From assembly GCA_019359395.1 (NCBI GenBank), contig JAHHHK010000016.1, positions 1-64,000 of the forward strand: a stretch of 64,000 nucleotides of DNA, given 5' to 3'. The translations under genes were made by a program, and so were the position numbers. This document shows, one piece after another, positions 8,784 to 18,076 of this stretch (the stretch's first letter is position 1; each line of letters begins with the position of its first letter). The DNA comes from Komarekiella atlantica HA4396-MV6 (lineage in GTDB: Bacteria > Cyanobacteriota > Cyanobacteriia > Cyanobacteriales > Nostocaceae). Under the pieces are notes generated by a model. That model had not been told where the DNA came from. It searched no databases and saw only the letters and a list, made by a program, of their open reading frames with translations.

Positions 8784-9258
8784 TTACTCTTCTATTAGCT
8801 TATACGGTGTACAAATAGTCGGTAGCTCATATCCAGCTTCAATGCTAATTTGTGATAGTTTTTTCTGAATCTGAGCATTGGCAATATGTTTACAATTCCA
8901 CGTTAACAGATAGTTCAAACCGTAAACTGTAGCCACTGCAATATGAAGCGCATCGTCAGCAGCTTTAGGTGGAAGATTACTTTTTGCCAGAAATTGCACA
9001 GCTAAACTTTGAACAGCTTCATTTACTTCGAGTAATGGAAAGTCACGCAGGATCTCAAGACGCTTAGCTGCCATTTCTGCATCACCTCGTGCAACTTCAT
9101 CTAAAACAACTTGGGATATATAAAGGCTAAATTGAGCGCGACGACTATCCCACCATTCATTGCGTGATCTCTAAGTGCGCCATAAGAATCAGATTGTTGC
9201 TGAGTCGAGCTGTGAGATAGCCCAAAATACTGGTTTCGATGTAGACAGTTTCACTCAT
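8784..9258 (-). pseudogene. PIN-domain (VapC-like) toxin gene with a frameshift
   Basis: The reading frame starts at 9258 with MSETVYIETSILGYL, the PIN N-terminus with its first acidic residue. It stops at 9157 after 33 residues. The rest of the domain continues in another frame (from the WWDSRRAQF segment at about 9155 to 8784), including ALHIAVATVYGLNYLLTWN with the later PIN acidic region. One missing base near 9160-9170 would restore a single protein of about 158 residues. It therefore looks like a recently inactivated RNase toxin, or a sequencing error. The 68-residue partner follows at 2 bp. Confidence 0.8.
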
Positions 9259-9446
9259 GCGGGATAGGCTGTTACCTTGACGTTTTAGCTTAGGTGATTC
9301 CCCGTAAAAATCAAAGTATATATTAAACAGCAATAGCTGTTTGTATTATCCCATAAACCGTATCTGCACCAAAATATTTCACATCCGAAGTAGAAATATC
9401 CTCATGCCACTGTTACTCTACTTTTAGAGCATTGAGGAATGAAGTA

Positions 9447-11537
9447 ATGTTAAAAGTTTTTGCCGATCGCGGTGGTACATTCACAGATATTGTTGCCGTT
9501 ACTAATAATCAGGCAATTATCGAAGGACTTTCCAGACATCCTGAACGTTTTTTAATTGTTCCTCTGCCTCAATATCAATGGATTCTTGTCTATAAATTAC
9601 TGTCAGAAAATCCTGAACAGTATCAAGATGCAGCTATTCAAGGTATTCGAGATATTCTGGGTTTATCAGGTAATGAACCTATTCCTGGTGAAGCAATAGA
9701 AGTAGTAAAAATGGGGACAACAGTAGCAACAAATGCACTGTTAGAAAGGAAAGGCGATCGCGTCGTCCTTCTGATTACCAAAGGCTTTAAAGATGCCCTA
9801 CGAATTGGCTATCAAAATCGTCCGAATATCTTTGCTCGTCATATTGTTTTACCAACCATGCTTTATGAGCAAGTGATTGAGGTAGTTGAACGTTATGATA
9901 CCCACGGAAATGAATTAATCCCTGTAAATATTGAACAAGTCAAAAATGACTTACAAGCAGTTTACAACATAGGTATTCGCAGCTGTGCTATTGTTTTTAT
10001 GCACAGCGATCGCTACCCCAATCACGAACAACAAGTTACTAAAATTGCCGCAGAAATCGGTTTTACACAAATTTCTGTATCCCATCAAGTTAGCCCTTTA
10101 ATGAAGTTAGTTAGTCGAGGGGATACAACAGTTGTAGATGCTTATTTAACTCCGATTCTGCGTCGCTACGTCAACCAGGTAGCTAGTCAGTTACCGGGAG
10201 TCAAATTGATGTTCATGAAATCTGACGGGGGTTTAGTCGCAGCCGAACAATTTCAAGGAAAAGATAGTATTTTGAGTGGGCCGGCTGGGGGCATTGTTGG
10301 TGCAGTTCAAACCAGTAAAAGAGCAGATTTTGAGTTAGTAATTACCTTTGATATGGGGGGAACGAGTACAGATGTCGCCCATTTTAAAGGAGAGTATGAA
10401 CGACAATTAGATTCAGAAATTGCTGGCGTTAGAATGAGAGTTCCTGTACTAGCAATTAATACTATTGCTGCTGGCGGTGGCTCAATTTTATTTTTTGATG
10501 GTTCTAGTTATCGTGTCGGGCCGGAATCTGCTGGTTCAAATCCTGGGCCTGCTTGTTATCGGCGTGGCGGGCCGTTAGCGGTTACTGATGCTAATGTCAT
10601 GTTAGGCAAAGTTAATCCGCAATATTTTCCTTTTGTTTTTGGAATTGATGGTAATTTACCTTTAGATAAAGATATTGTCATTCAACAATTTACACAATTA
10701 GCTCAAGATATTGAGGCTGTTACAGGAAATACTCGTACCCCTGAACAAGTAGCCGCTGGATTTATTGCGATCGCAGTAGAAAACATGGCAAATGCCATTA
10801 AAAAAATTAGTTTACAACGGGGTTATGATGTCAGTCAATATGTGCTTTGTTGTTTTGGCGGAGCAGGCGGACAAGTTGCTTGTTTAATTGCCGATACTTT
10901 GGGAATGAAAACGATATTTATTCACCCTTATGCTGGAGTTCTTTCTGCTTATGGCATGGGATTAGCTGATGTCCGCGCAATTAGAGAAGTAGGCGTAGAA
11001 AAGCCTCTAACTCAAGCATTCATTCCTCGACTACAGCAGTTAATCGACTCTTTAGAAATCCAAGCTCAAAGTGAGTTGAATGAAGCTCATAATGAAGAAG
11101 TGGTCAAAAAAGTAAATTTAAAATATGAAGGAACTAACTCGATATTGACTATTAACTTTGTCGATGATGTGGCAAAGATGCAACTAGAGTTTGAGACTGA
11201 ACATAAATCTCGTTATGGTTTCATTCAAGTAGATAAAATATTGATTGTTGAATCTGTTTTAGTGGAAGTAATTCAGAAGATGGATACTCCTGAAGAACCA
11301 TTAATTACTCGTATCCGTTCAATAGATGAAGTTCCCGCACCTATTGAGATAGTAAAGATGTTTACTGCTGACCAATGGTATGATACTTCTGTTTATCGAC
11401 GCGAAGATTTACAACCAAAAGATAGTATTAATGGGCCTGCGATTATTGTAGAGAAAATTAGCACAATTGTAGTTGAACCTAACTGGCAAGCAAGTTTAAC
11501 TGAACGCAATCATTTAGTTTTACAGCGTAAAGATTGA
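9447..11537 (+). CDS. hyuA: Hydantoinase/5-oxoprolinase, HyuA subunit
   Basis: About 696 residues of the ATP-dependent HyuA family, which with HyuB opens five-membered cyclic amides such as hydantoins or 5-oxoproline. The N-terminal motif FADRGGTFTDIVAV and the later TFDMGGTSTDVA are the two actin-like phosphate-binding loops. The segment AAGGGSILFFDG and the glycine-rich CFGGAGGQVAC follow. I choose the ATG at 9447 because GAGGA sits 7 bp upstream; the ATG at 9432 lacks one. hyuB lies 0.9 kb downstream behind a gene remnant and a phosphatase gene. The substrate is not determinable here. Confidence 0.9.
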   Translation: MLKVFADRGGTFTDIVAVTNNQAIIEGLSRHPERFLIVPLPQYQWILVYKLLSENPEQYQDAAIQGIRDILGLSGNEPIPGEAIEVVKMGTTVATNALLERKGDRVVLLITKGFKDALRIGYQNRPNIFARHIVLPTMLYEQVIEVVERYDTHGNELIPVNIEQVKNDLQAVYNIGIRSCAIVFMHSDRYPNHEQQVTKIAAEIGFTQISVSHQVSPLMKLVSRGDTTVVDAYLTPILRRYVNQVASQLPGVKLMFMKSDGGLVAAEQFQGKDSILSGPAGGIVGAVQTSKRADFELVITFDMGGTSTDVAHFKGEYERQLDSEIAGVRMRVPVLAINTIAAGGGSILFFDGSSYRVGPESAGSNPGPACYRRGGPLAVTDANVMLGKVNPQYFPFVFGIDGNLPLDKDIVIQQFTQLAQDIEAVTGNTRTPEQVAAGFIAIAVENMANAIKKISLQRGYDVSQYVLCCFGGAGGQVACLIADTLGMKTIFIHPYAGVLSAYGMGLADVRAIREVGVEKPLTQAFIPRLQQLIDSLEIQAQSELNEAHNEEVVKKVNLKYEGTNSILTINFVDDVAKMQLEFETEHKSRYGFIQVDKILIVESVLVEVIQKMDTPEEPLITRIRSIDEVPAPIEIVKMFTADQWYDTSVYRREDLQPKDSINGPAIIVEKISTIVVEPNWQASLTERNHLVLQRKD

Positions 11538-11617
11538 TTAATTGCTCCTGCTTTATTTGTATTTGCGAGATAATTATCAATATTAGTTATTTTGTAATAA
11601 ACCCAAATAGAAATTAA

Positions 11618-11785
11618 ATGTCACCTTACCTTTATCCGGTAATTGAAACCGCACAAATAGAAACTACATTCTTAGAATTGGCGGAACAATGGCGACGTGA
11701 GACAGGAATGCTCTTTGTTACCTCCAAAATAGCAATGCACTCTGCTTATTAAAGAATAATCGGGATGGGACAACCTGTTGTACCT
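11618..11785 (+). pseudogene. Remnant of a small conserved cyanobacterial gene
   Basis: From the ATG at 11618 the frame encodes an ETTFLELAEQWRRETG segment and a SKIAMHSAY segment, hits TAA at 11750, and continues in frame as RIIGMGQPVVPLM. This order is characteristic of a roughly 110-residue conserved cyanobacterial protein of unknown function (remembered family). Here it has an in-frame stop and loses similarity after about 11785, so the C-terminal half is gone. It lies between hyuA and the phosphatase gene, a sign that this gap has accepted foreign DNA. Confidence 0.7.
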
Positions 11786-11918
11786 TTAATGTTTAATATT
11801 GGGCTTCACTGTGCTCAACTCAATCTACAATTATTCTTAACACCTTCGCGGAATCACAGTTTACAAAAATGCATAAATTCGAGTTAAGCAAGCATTCAAT
11901 AATTTTAACAAGAATAGT

Positions 11919-12461
11919 ATGTATAAATTTGCTGCTGCTTGGGAAAACGAGCCGATTGTCTTTGGCTCTGCAAAACCTGGATATAGTAGTGAGAAAGTCA
12001 ATCAGTGGATTGATTTTATGCAGAATCAAGATATTAAGCACGTCTGCTGTTTACTTCCCCACACTCAGCTAACTCGTTATTCAGATTTGCTTGGAGTCTA
12101 CCGAAAAACATTTGGACTAAATCAGGTTTGTTGGACACCAATTGAAGATTTTCAATTAGCTGATTGTGAAACTCTAACCCAGCAAATTTTACCATTCTTG
12201 GCGGTTGCAAATCAGCAAAGTGAAAAAGTAGTGGTTCATTGCTCTGGTGGGGTTGGACGGACAGGACATGTTTTAGCTGCCTGGTTAGTTAGTGGACGCG
12301 GATTCTCTAACCAAGCAGCGATATCAGCAGTTAGACAAACTGGAAAAAATCCCTATGAAGCGGCACTTGCTGCTGTTTTGAAAGGTCGAAATCCTTGGAA
12401 AGTTATTGCAAAACTAAACGCGCTTTTAGATGATTGTCGTCGTGCTAGTAATTTAATCTAA
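11919..12461 (+). CDS. Dual-specificity/tyrosine phosphatase-like protein
   Basis: A 180-residue cysteine-dependent phosphatase. The catalytic P-loop HCSGGVGRTGH sits at about residues 107-117 (the HCxxGxxR signature), so Cys and Arg are both present. The upstream DFMQNQDIKHVCCLLP segment fits a dual-specificity phosphatase fold. It is inserted between hyuA and hyuB in the same orientation, ending 17 bp before hyuB, so it probably shares their transcript. The substrate is unknown: protein, nucleotide or inositol phosphates are all possible. Confidence 0.85.
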   Translation: MYKFAAAWENEPIVFGSAKPGYSSEKVNQWIDFMQNQDIKHVCCLLPHTQLTRYSDLLGVYRKTFGLNQVCWTPIEDFQLADCETLTQQILPFLAVANQQSEKVVVHCSGGVGRTGHVLAAWLVSGRGFSNQAAISAVRQTGKNPYEAALAAVLKGRNPWKVIAKLNALLDDCRRASNLI

Positions 12462-12478
12462 ATAAATAAGATTTAAAA

Positions 12479-14029
12479 ATGTATACAACATCTCAAGCTG
12501 ACCCAGTCCGGTTAGAAATTTTCAAAAACCTCTATCAATTTATCGCTGAACAAATGGGGATTGTTCTCCAAAATACGGCTACATCGGTAAATATAAAAGA
12601 AAGGTTAGATTTTTCCTGCGCTATTTTCGACTCTTCTGGATTATTAGTTGCTAATGCTCCTCACATTCCTGTACATTTAGGCTCAATGAGCGAAAGTGTC
12701 CGCAGTTTAATTAATGATAAAGGCGATACTCTAAAACCGGGAAATGTGTATTTATCTAATAATCCTTATAATGGGGGGACACATCTTCCTGATGTAACGG
12801 CAATTACCCCGGTCTTTGGTGAAGATGAAAAGCAAATTATTTTCTATGTTGCTTCTCGTGGACACCAAGCTGATATTGGTGGAATTACTCCCGGTTCAAT
12901 GCCTCCTCATAGTAATACAGTAGTAGAAGAAGGAATTCTATTTGATAATTTCCTTTTGGTTGAAGAGGGGAATTTTAGGGAAACCGCAGTCAGACAGCAC
13001 CTCTCCAATCATACTTATCCTGCTCGTAACCCTAATCAAAATATAGCGGATTTTAAAGCACAAATTGCCGCTAATGAAAGGGGAGTTCAAGAACTTCACA
13101 AAATGGTTTCTCAGTATGGGCTTGAAACTGTTCAAGCTTATATGAAATATGTGCAAGCTAATGCCGAGGAGTCAGTTAGAAGGGCTATCAATCTTCTCAA
13201 AAATGGCTTGTTTATTTATGAAATGGATAATGGAGCTAAAATTCAAGTTAAAGTAATAATTAACCGAGAAAATCGTAGTGCTACTATTGATTTCACAGGA
13301 ACTTCTCAGCAACTAAATAGTAATTTTAATGCTCCTAAAGCCGTAACTCAAGCAGCAGTCTTATATGTCTTTCGTACTTTGGTTGATGATAATATTCCCC
13401 TGAATGCTGGCTGTCTTAACCCTTTAGAAATTATTATTCCGGTTGGCTGTATGCTTAACCCAATTTATCCAGCAGCAGTAGTAGCAGGTAACGTAGAGAC
13501 TTCTCAAACTATTGTCGATGCTTTATATGGTGCTTTAGATGTGATGGCGGCTTCTCAGGGAACGATGAATAATTTTACCTTTGGCAATGACCGTTATCAA
13601 TATTATGAAACCATCTGTGGCGGCTCTGGCGCAGGGATTGATTTTGATGGAACTGATGGTGTCCATTCCCACATGACTAACTCCCGCTTGACTGACCCAG
13701 AAGTTTTAGAATCTCGTTATCCTGTACTTCTAGAAAGCTTTGGTCTTCGTCTCGATAGCGGAGGTAAAGGAAAATATTCTGGCGGTAATGGGGTTAGCCG
13801 CCGTATCCGTTTTCTAGAACCGATGACAGCTAATATTCTCTCTGGTCATCGGGTTGTTCCTCCGTTCGGCTTAAATGGTGGAGAAGCTGGACTTGTAGGA
13901 CGCAACTGGATACAACGTCAGAATGGAACCCAAGAGAATTTAGACAGCACAGCAACAGTAGAGATGGAATCTGGGGATATTTTTGTGATAGAAACCCCTG
14001 GGGGAGGGGGATTTGGTGAAGTTTTTTGA
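12479..14029 (+). CDS. hyuB: Hydantoinase/5-oxoprolinase, HyuB subunit
   Basis: 516 residues of the HyuB family, partner of HyuA in ATP-dependent opening of cyclic amides. Recognisable segments are DFSCAIFDSSGLLVANAPHIPVH near residue 45, NPYNGGTHLPDVT near residue 97, and the C-terminal glycine-rich ETPGGGGFGEVF. The length is normal for a stand-alone HyuB. It starts 17 bp after the phosphatase gene. Confidence 0.92.
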   Translation: MYTTSQADPVRLEIFKNLYQFIAEQMGIVLQNTATSVNIKERLDFSCAIFDSSGLLVANAPHIPVHLGSMSESVRSLINDKGDTLKPGNVYLSNNPYNGGTHLPDVTAITPVFGEDEKQIIFYVASRGHQADIGGITPGSMPPHSNTVVEEGILFDNFLLVEEGNFRETAVRQHLSNHTYPARNPNQNIADFKAQIAANERGVQELHKMVSQYGLETVQAYMKYVQANAEESVRRAINLLKNGLFIYEMDNGAKIQVKVIINRENRSATIDFTGTSQQLNSNFNAPKAVTQAAVLYVFRTLVDDNIPLNAGCLNPLEIIIPVGCMLNPIYPAAVVAGNVETSQTIVDALYGALDVMAASQGTMNNFTFGNDRYQYYETICGGSGAGIDFDGTDGVHSHMTNSRLTDPEVLESRYPVLLESFGLRLDSGGKGKYSGGNGVSRRIRFLEPMTANILSGHRVVPPFGLNGGEAGLVGRNWIQRQNGTQENLDSTATVEMESGDIFVIETPGGGGFGEVF

Positions 14030-14180
14030 GTTTTGGATAAACAGATGTGATGGTGGCTTAACAGTCAATTTATTACTTATTGCTGACTGCTGAATCCCTT
14101 GGATTCTCCTGTAGAAAGATGCCTAATGGCATAAATTTTGCGAAAATCAAGCTGATAGCAGCTGTTATGGAGGTGGAGGA

Positions 14181-15107
14181 ATGACAGATAGCAGTGTGAG
14201 AATCGTCTCCCTGATTCCCGGTGGAACAGAGATTTTAGCGGCACTGGGATTAGTTGATAATATTGTGGGGCGATCGCACGAATGTGACTACCCTCCAGAA
14301 ATCCAAAATCGCCCCATTTGTACTCAAGCACGCTTAGATAGTAATGCCTCTAGCAGCAAAATTCATAATGAGGTGAATGATTTGTTGCAATCTGCTCTCA
14401 GTATCTATCAAATTAAAACGGATGTTTTAGAGCAATTGCAGCCTACACATATTGTCACTCAAGACCAATGTGATGTCTGTGCTGTCAGTTTACACGATGT
14501 TGAAAAAGCAGTCGCTACACTTGTCCACAGTAAACCCCAGATTATTTCGTTACAACCCAATATTCTTGAAGATATTTGGACTGATATTGAGCGAGTAAGC
14601 AGCGCCTTCGAGGTAGACTCGGTTAAAGTTCTAGAAAACTTAGAAGCTCGTGTCAAAATTTGCGAGCAAAAAATCCAAGGCCTTGGTTTAAATGAACTTC
14701 CCAAAGTCGCCTGCATCGAGTGGACTGACCCTTTAATGGTGGCTGCGAATTGGATTCCCGAATTAGTCAACTTAGCAGGAGGACAATCTCTGTTTTGCGT
14801 CACAGGACAGCCTTCCCCAACTTTGCCGTGGGAAACTCTGTTAGCAAGCAATCCAGATGTGATTGTTTTTATGCCTTGCGGTTTTGATTTAAATCGCACT
14901 CGCCAAGAAGCCAATTTATTAACTCAGCGTTCAGATTGGGAAAAATTGCACGCTGCTAAATCTGGAAGGGTTTACATTACAGATGGGAATGCCTACTTTA
15001 ACCGTCCAGGGCCGCGAATAGTAGATTCTCTAGAAATTTTGGCAGAAATTCTGCATCCAGAAATTTTTGAATATGGTTACAAAGGAACTGCTTGGGAACC
15101 TTTGTGA
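14181..15107 (+). CDS. BtuF-like cobalamin/metal-chelate binding protein without signal peptide
   Basis: 308 residues of the periplasmic-binding-protein class III (BtuF/FecB-like) fold. The N-terminus is RIVSLIPGGTEILAALGL, the characteristic start, followed by VGRSHECDYP. The C-terminal ITDGNAYFNRPGPRIVDSLEIL segment is also conserved. There is no signal peptide or lipobox, so the protein is predicted cytoplasmic, unlike transport-linked members. A strong Shine-Dalgarno GGAGG lies before the ATG. No ABC permease or ATPase gene is adjacent. A role in corrinoid or chelate handling is inferred from the fold. Confidence 0.8.
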   Translation: MTDSSVRIVSLIPGGTEILAALGLVDNIVGRSHECDYPPEIQNRPICTQARLDSNASSSKIHNEVNDLLQSALSIYQIKTDVLEQLQPTHIVTQDQCDVCAVSLHDVEKAVATLVHSKPQIISLQPNILEDIWTDIERVSSAFEVDSVKVLENLEARVKICEQKIQGLGLNELPKVACIEWTDPLMVAANWIPELVNLAGGQSLFCVTGQPSPTLPWETLLASNPDVIVFMPCGFDLNRTRQEANLLTQRSDWEKLHAAKSGRVYITDGNAYFNRPGPRIVDSLEILAEILHPEIFEYGYKGTAWEPL

Positions 15108-15167
15108 AGAGTGCTGTTAGCGGAAGCGGGGCGTTTAGCCCGTGCTGAGTCAGTATTTATTCATTGG

Positions 15168-15361
15168 TGTCAACTTCAGCTAAAAATAGCTTGACTGTTG
15201 GCCTCCTCACCCGCCAGAGAATTCATTCTCTGGCGGATGAGCGAAAGTCTACTTTAGTAGACTGAGGATTTTGAGAATATTTTAGTCATCTTCAGATGAC
15301 TTTTGCTATTAGCAAGGAAGTTCAGTTCCTTGCGGGATATGGATTTTACGTTAAGTTGACA
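15168..15361. mobile_element. 194-bp MITE-like element, copy 1
   Basis: A non-coding element with ends TGTCAACTT and AAGTTGACA. Inside it are four short hairpins, for example GTCTACTTTAGTAGAC and a CAAGGAA/TTCCTTG stem. A second copy of exactly 194 bp, in opposite orientation, is at 48256-48449. It fills most of the gap between the BtuF-like gene and the emfourin gene. No obvious target-site duplication is visible. Confidence 0.8.
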
Positions 15362-15414
15362 CGTATGGTATTTATTCTCTCCCTGCTCCCCTGTGCCCCT
15401 CTGCTTTTTACTTC

Positions 15415-15708
15415 TTAACTCCTATTCTTATTTAGCCATTCAATCAGCGGTCTTAAAGTTCCTGGTAATGCTGCCTCACTGACTGTCACCGTATGTTGCT
15501 TGCCGTTATCTTCTAATGTCAATTTATATTGAAAGCGATCGCTCTGGGGGTTAGAGGAAGTAATTCGTTCAGGTAACTTAAATAAATCAGCAGCCTCTAC
15601 TAGTCGAGGTAATTCCTGGGCTTCGTTTGGCGGGAGACTGTCTGTATCAAAGGTTTTTTTCTTGCTAATCCCAGCAAAGCCGCCCGTGCGTTCAAACGAA
15701 ATCCGCAT
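15415..15708 (-). CDS. Emfourin-like inhibitor of M4 protease
   Basis: 97 residues starting RISFERTGGFAGISKKK, then DTDSLPPNEAQELPRLVEAADLF, and ending in PLIEWLNK. This pattern matches emfourin (M4in), the small cytoplasmic protein encoded beside protealysin-like proteases that inhibits them (established for the Serratia protealysin operon). Here it follows the M4 protease gene on the same strand with a 213-bp gap, so co-transcription is likely but not certain. It has no signal peptide, which agrees with an intracellular inhibitor. Confidence 0.8.
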   Translation of the reverse strand: MRISFERTGGFAGISKKKTFDTDSLPPNEAQELPRLVEAADLFKLPERITSSNPQSDRFQYKLTLEDNGKQHTVTVSEAALPGTLRPLIEWLNKNRS

Positions 15709-15921
15709 TTTTTTTGCTCTCCGTTGTGCTTTTTATGGGGAGTAATACAAAAACTGAGAGATGATACTTATCACCTCCCAGTTTAACAACAACTATGAGT
15801 AATGAGTGCTAAGTGCTGAGTGGGGGAGATAGTTTGAGATTCTGAGCTAGATGAATCAGTTTTTGAGACAACCGAAATAGCTTTTGAGACAGCCGAATGA
15901 GTATCTACACTATCCCCTACC

Positions 15922-17001
15922 CTACAAAACTCCTACCTGTTTCCAAGCATTTTGCACAGCTTTCTGCTCAATACAGCCATTACCGTAGAGTTCTCCAGCA
16001 ACTTTGATAGTTGTGTTGGCGGCTTTTTTAAAATCTGCTTTAGCACGCAAGCGATCGCGTAAACTTATGTACCATATAGTGCCAGCTTTTTCCCACGCGT
16101 AACCACCAATCTCAACAGCTGCTAAATAAAAGGCATAGTTGGGAATACCTGAGTTGATATGTACCCCAGCGTTATCTTCCTCACCAGTGTACTTGTCTTT
16201 CATATACGCGGGTTGCGGATCTTTACCGAGTACCGCGTCATCATAAGCTGTTCCAGGTGCTTTCAGTGACCGAATGCCAGTACCTTTGACAGTTGGCATC
16301 AAAAGATTTTCACCGATAAGCCAGTCTGCCTCTTGTGCTGTCTGATTTTTTGCCTTCTGCTTTACCAAGGAACCAAAGACATCAGAAAACGACTCATTCA
16401 ATGCTCCCGGTTCGCCATAATATAGTAGACCTGCTTCATGCTGAGTTATACCATGAGCTAACTCATGCCCAATCACATCAATGCATTTAGTGAAGCGTTG
16501 GAACAGTTGTTGGTCTCCATCGCCATAAACCATTTGGTCGCCATTCCAAAAGGCGTTGTCGTAATTGACACCATAATGCACAGTAGAATCTAAACGCAGA
16601 CCCTTATCATCAATAGAATTACGCTCAAATAACTCATAAAACATGTCATAAGTAGCACCAGCAGCATCATAAGCTTCATTTACTGCTTCATCAGTGCTAG
16701 GAGGATCTCCCTCGCCACGTACTAAAACACCGGGGAGTTCCTGACCATTTTTAGCATCGTAGATGGTGCGACGTTTTTCACCAGTAGAGGGCGCAAACGA
16801 TATATTACCTACTATGTTTCGTCGTCCGCGAACCTGTGCCGACACATTTAATGTTTGAAAAGCCCAACTACGCTGCTGAGGAGTGCCATTTACGGCGACA
16901 TTCTCCAGCATGTGCGGCGGGACGATACAACAGATGGGGCATCTAGTGTAGAGTGGATGCTCACAGTTAAACTTCGCTGATTTCTTTTTATTCCGAGTCA
17001 T
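15922..17001 (-). CDS. Protealysin-like M4 metalloprotease
   Basis: A 359-residue zinc endopeptidase of the thermolysin family. The zinc motif HELAH is at residues 179-183, the third ligand lies in ALNESFSDVFG (Glu203), and the downstream VHINSGIPNYAF segment belongs to the C-terminal lobe. The short N-terminal propeptide carries PPHM at residues 28-31, the PPxM motif of protealysin precursors, plus a cluster of cysteines (Cys13, 21, 24, 25). There is no signal peptide, so it is probably cytoplasmic or exported by an unusual route. I choose the ATG at 17001 because AAGGAG lies 9 bp upstream. The emfourin gene follows. Confidence 0.92.
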   Translation of the reverse strand: MTRNKKKSAKFNCEHPLYTRCPICCIVPPHMLENVAVNGTPQQRSWAFQTLNVSAQVRGRRNIVGNISFAPSTGEKRRTIYDAKNGQELPGVLVRGEGDPPSTDEAVNEAYDAAGATYDMFYELFERNSIDDKGLRLDSTVHYGVNYDNAFWNGDQMVYGDGDQQLFQRFTKCIDVIGHELAHGITQHEAGLLYYGEPGALNESFSDVFGSLVKQKAKNQTAQEADWLIGENLLMPTVKGTGIRSLKAPGTAYDDAVLGKDPQPAYMKDKYTGEEDNAGVHINSGIPNYAFYLAAVEIGGYAWEKAGTIWYISLRDRLRAKADFKKAANTTIKVAGELYGNGCIEQKAVQNAWKQVGVL

Positions 17002-17359
17002 CCAAGATATTCTCCTTTTAAAATTAGGTGATAGCAAATAAATTCAACAATCTTATTGAAAAAAGTAGAAAGTTGCAGCTTTTTTCTACTTTGTATTTTC
17101 GGACAGTGCTTTAGAGAATGGACAGTACCCTCACGGGTTACTTTAGATCTGGAAACATTGCATAAAAACATCAGCCAAGCTTAAATAACGCAAGTTTCAG
17201 TCAAAATCCTGACGTTAAACAGCAAGACCTCTTTCACAGACCCAATGGGTTTATATAATAGTTCTTGTCTAGAAAAATTGTGTAAATTATTACATTTTAT
17301 TGCTGAAAACTGTCAGCGCTTGGGGAATGGACAATTTAAAATGCGGGTATCTCTAGTTT
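17002..17359. other. Gap upstream of the M4 protease
   Basis: Contains the protease ribosome binding site and promoter region. Two loosely repeated segments with GAATGGACA (near 17117 and 17323) are visible. No coding remnant recognised. Confidence 0.5.
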
Positions 17360-18076
17360 CTACAGCCAGCCCCCAAATACAGCCAAACCGTAATACTTCC
17401 AAGGTACTACTATTGTCTTAAAGCCAGATGTGCTCAACATTTGCAAATGAGCATCCAAGGTAGCTAGCTGATCTTGACTTGAATAACCTTGTGTAGTAGA
17501 GGTGCTACGTTTAGCGTTAACCTCTGCCAAATTAGTTCCTTGTTGCTTTGCCCAATCCTCTCGTGCGGCTTTATAAATTTCTGTTAACAGAGGTGATTCA
17601 GGCAAGATAGGATCTGCATTCCAAAAACAACCACTTTGACTAAGGCTGGTAGCAATTCGTTGAAATAACTTTAACTTCATCTCGTCTTGGAGATGATGAA
17701 TTGCTAAGGATGATACACAGGCATCAAATTCGCTACCAATCTGCAATCCTTCTGGATTATTTGCCCACTCCCCAAAGTCTGCTTGGATTCCAGTCCACTG
17801 TTTTTGATATCCTGCTGCTGTAATTTTGTTTTGAGCAAATTCCAGCATTCGCGGTGAATAGTCTAAAGCAATTATTTGAGCATCTGGCCAACGGTTGAGT
17901 ATCTTCAGACTGAGTTCGCCTGTACCACAGCCTAATTCTAAAATGCGACTATTTGTGGTATGCAGACACCGCGTAATTACCTCCAGCATTTCGTCATATC
18001 GGGGTAAAAGTTGACGAATACCAATATCAAAATCAGCAGTGTTAGCAAATACTTCGCCGGGAAATGGCTGTTGCAT
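17360..18076 (-). CDS. Class I SAM-dependent methyltransferase
   Basis: A 238-residue Rossmann-fold methyltransferase. Motif I is ILELGCGTGELSLKIL at about residues 44-59, followed by the acidic end of beta2 in IIALDYSPRMLEFA and a post-motif segment VSSLAIHHLQDE. The closest general resemblance is to Tam/UbiE-like small-molecule methyltransferases. The substrate cannot be assigned. It is divergent from mysA with nearly 1 kb between them, so it need not belong to the mycosporine cluster. A 22-bp-spaced direct repeat lies about 85-125 bp before its start. Confidence 0.85.
   Translation of the reverse strand: MQQPFPGEVFANTADFDIGIRQLLPRYDEMLEVITRCLHTTNSRILELGCGTGELSLKILNRWPDAQIIALDYSPRMLEFAQNKITAAGYQKQWTGIQADFGEWANNPEGLQIGSEFDACVSSLAIHHLQDEMKLKLFQRIATSLSQSGCFWNADPILPESPLLTEIYKAAREDWAKQQGTNLAEVNAKRSTSTTQGYSSQDQLATLDAHLQMLSTSGFKTIVVPWKYYGLAVFGGWL

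Noticed and set aside
14459-14914. 151-residue minus-strand ORF
   Set aside because: Antisense shadow of the BtuF-like gene, no motif.
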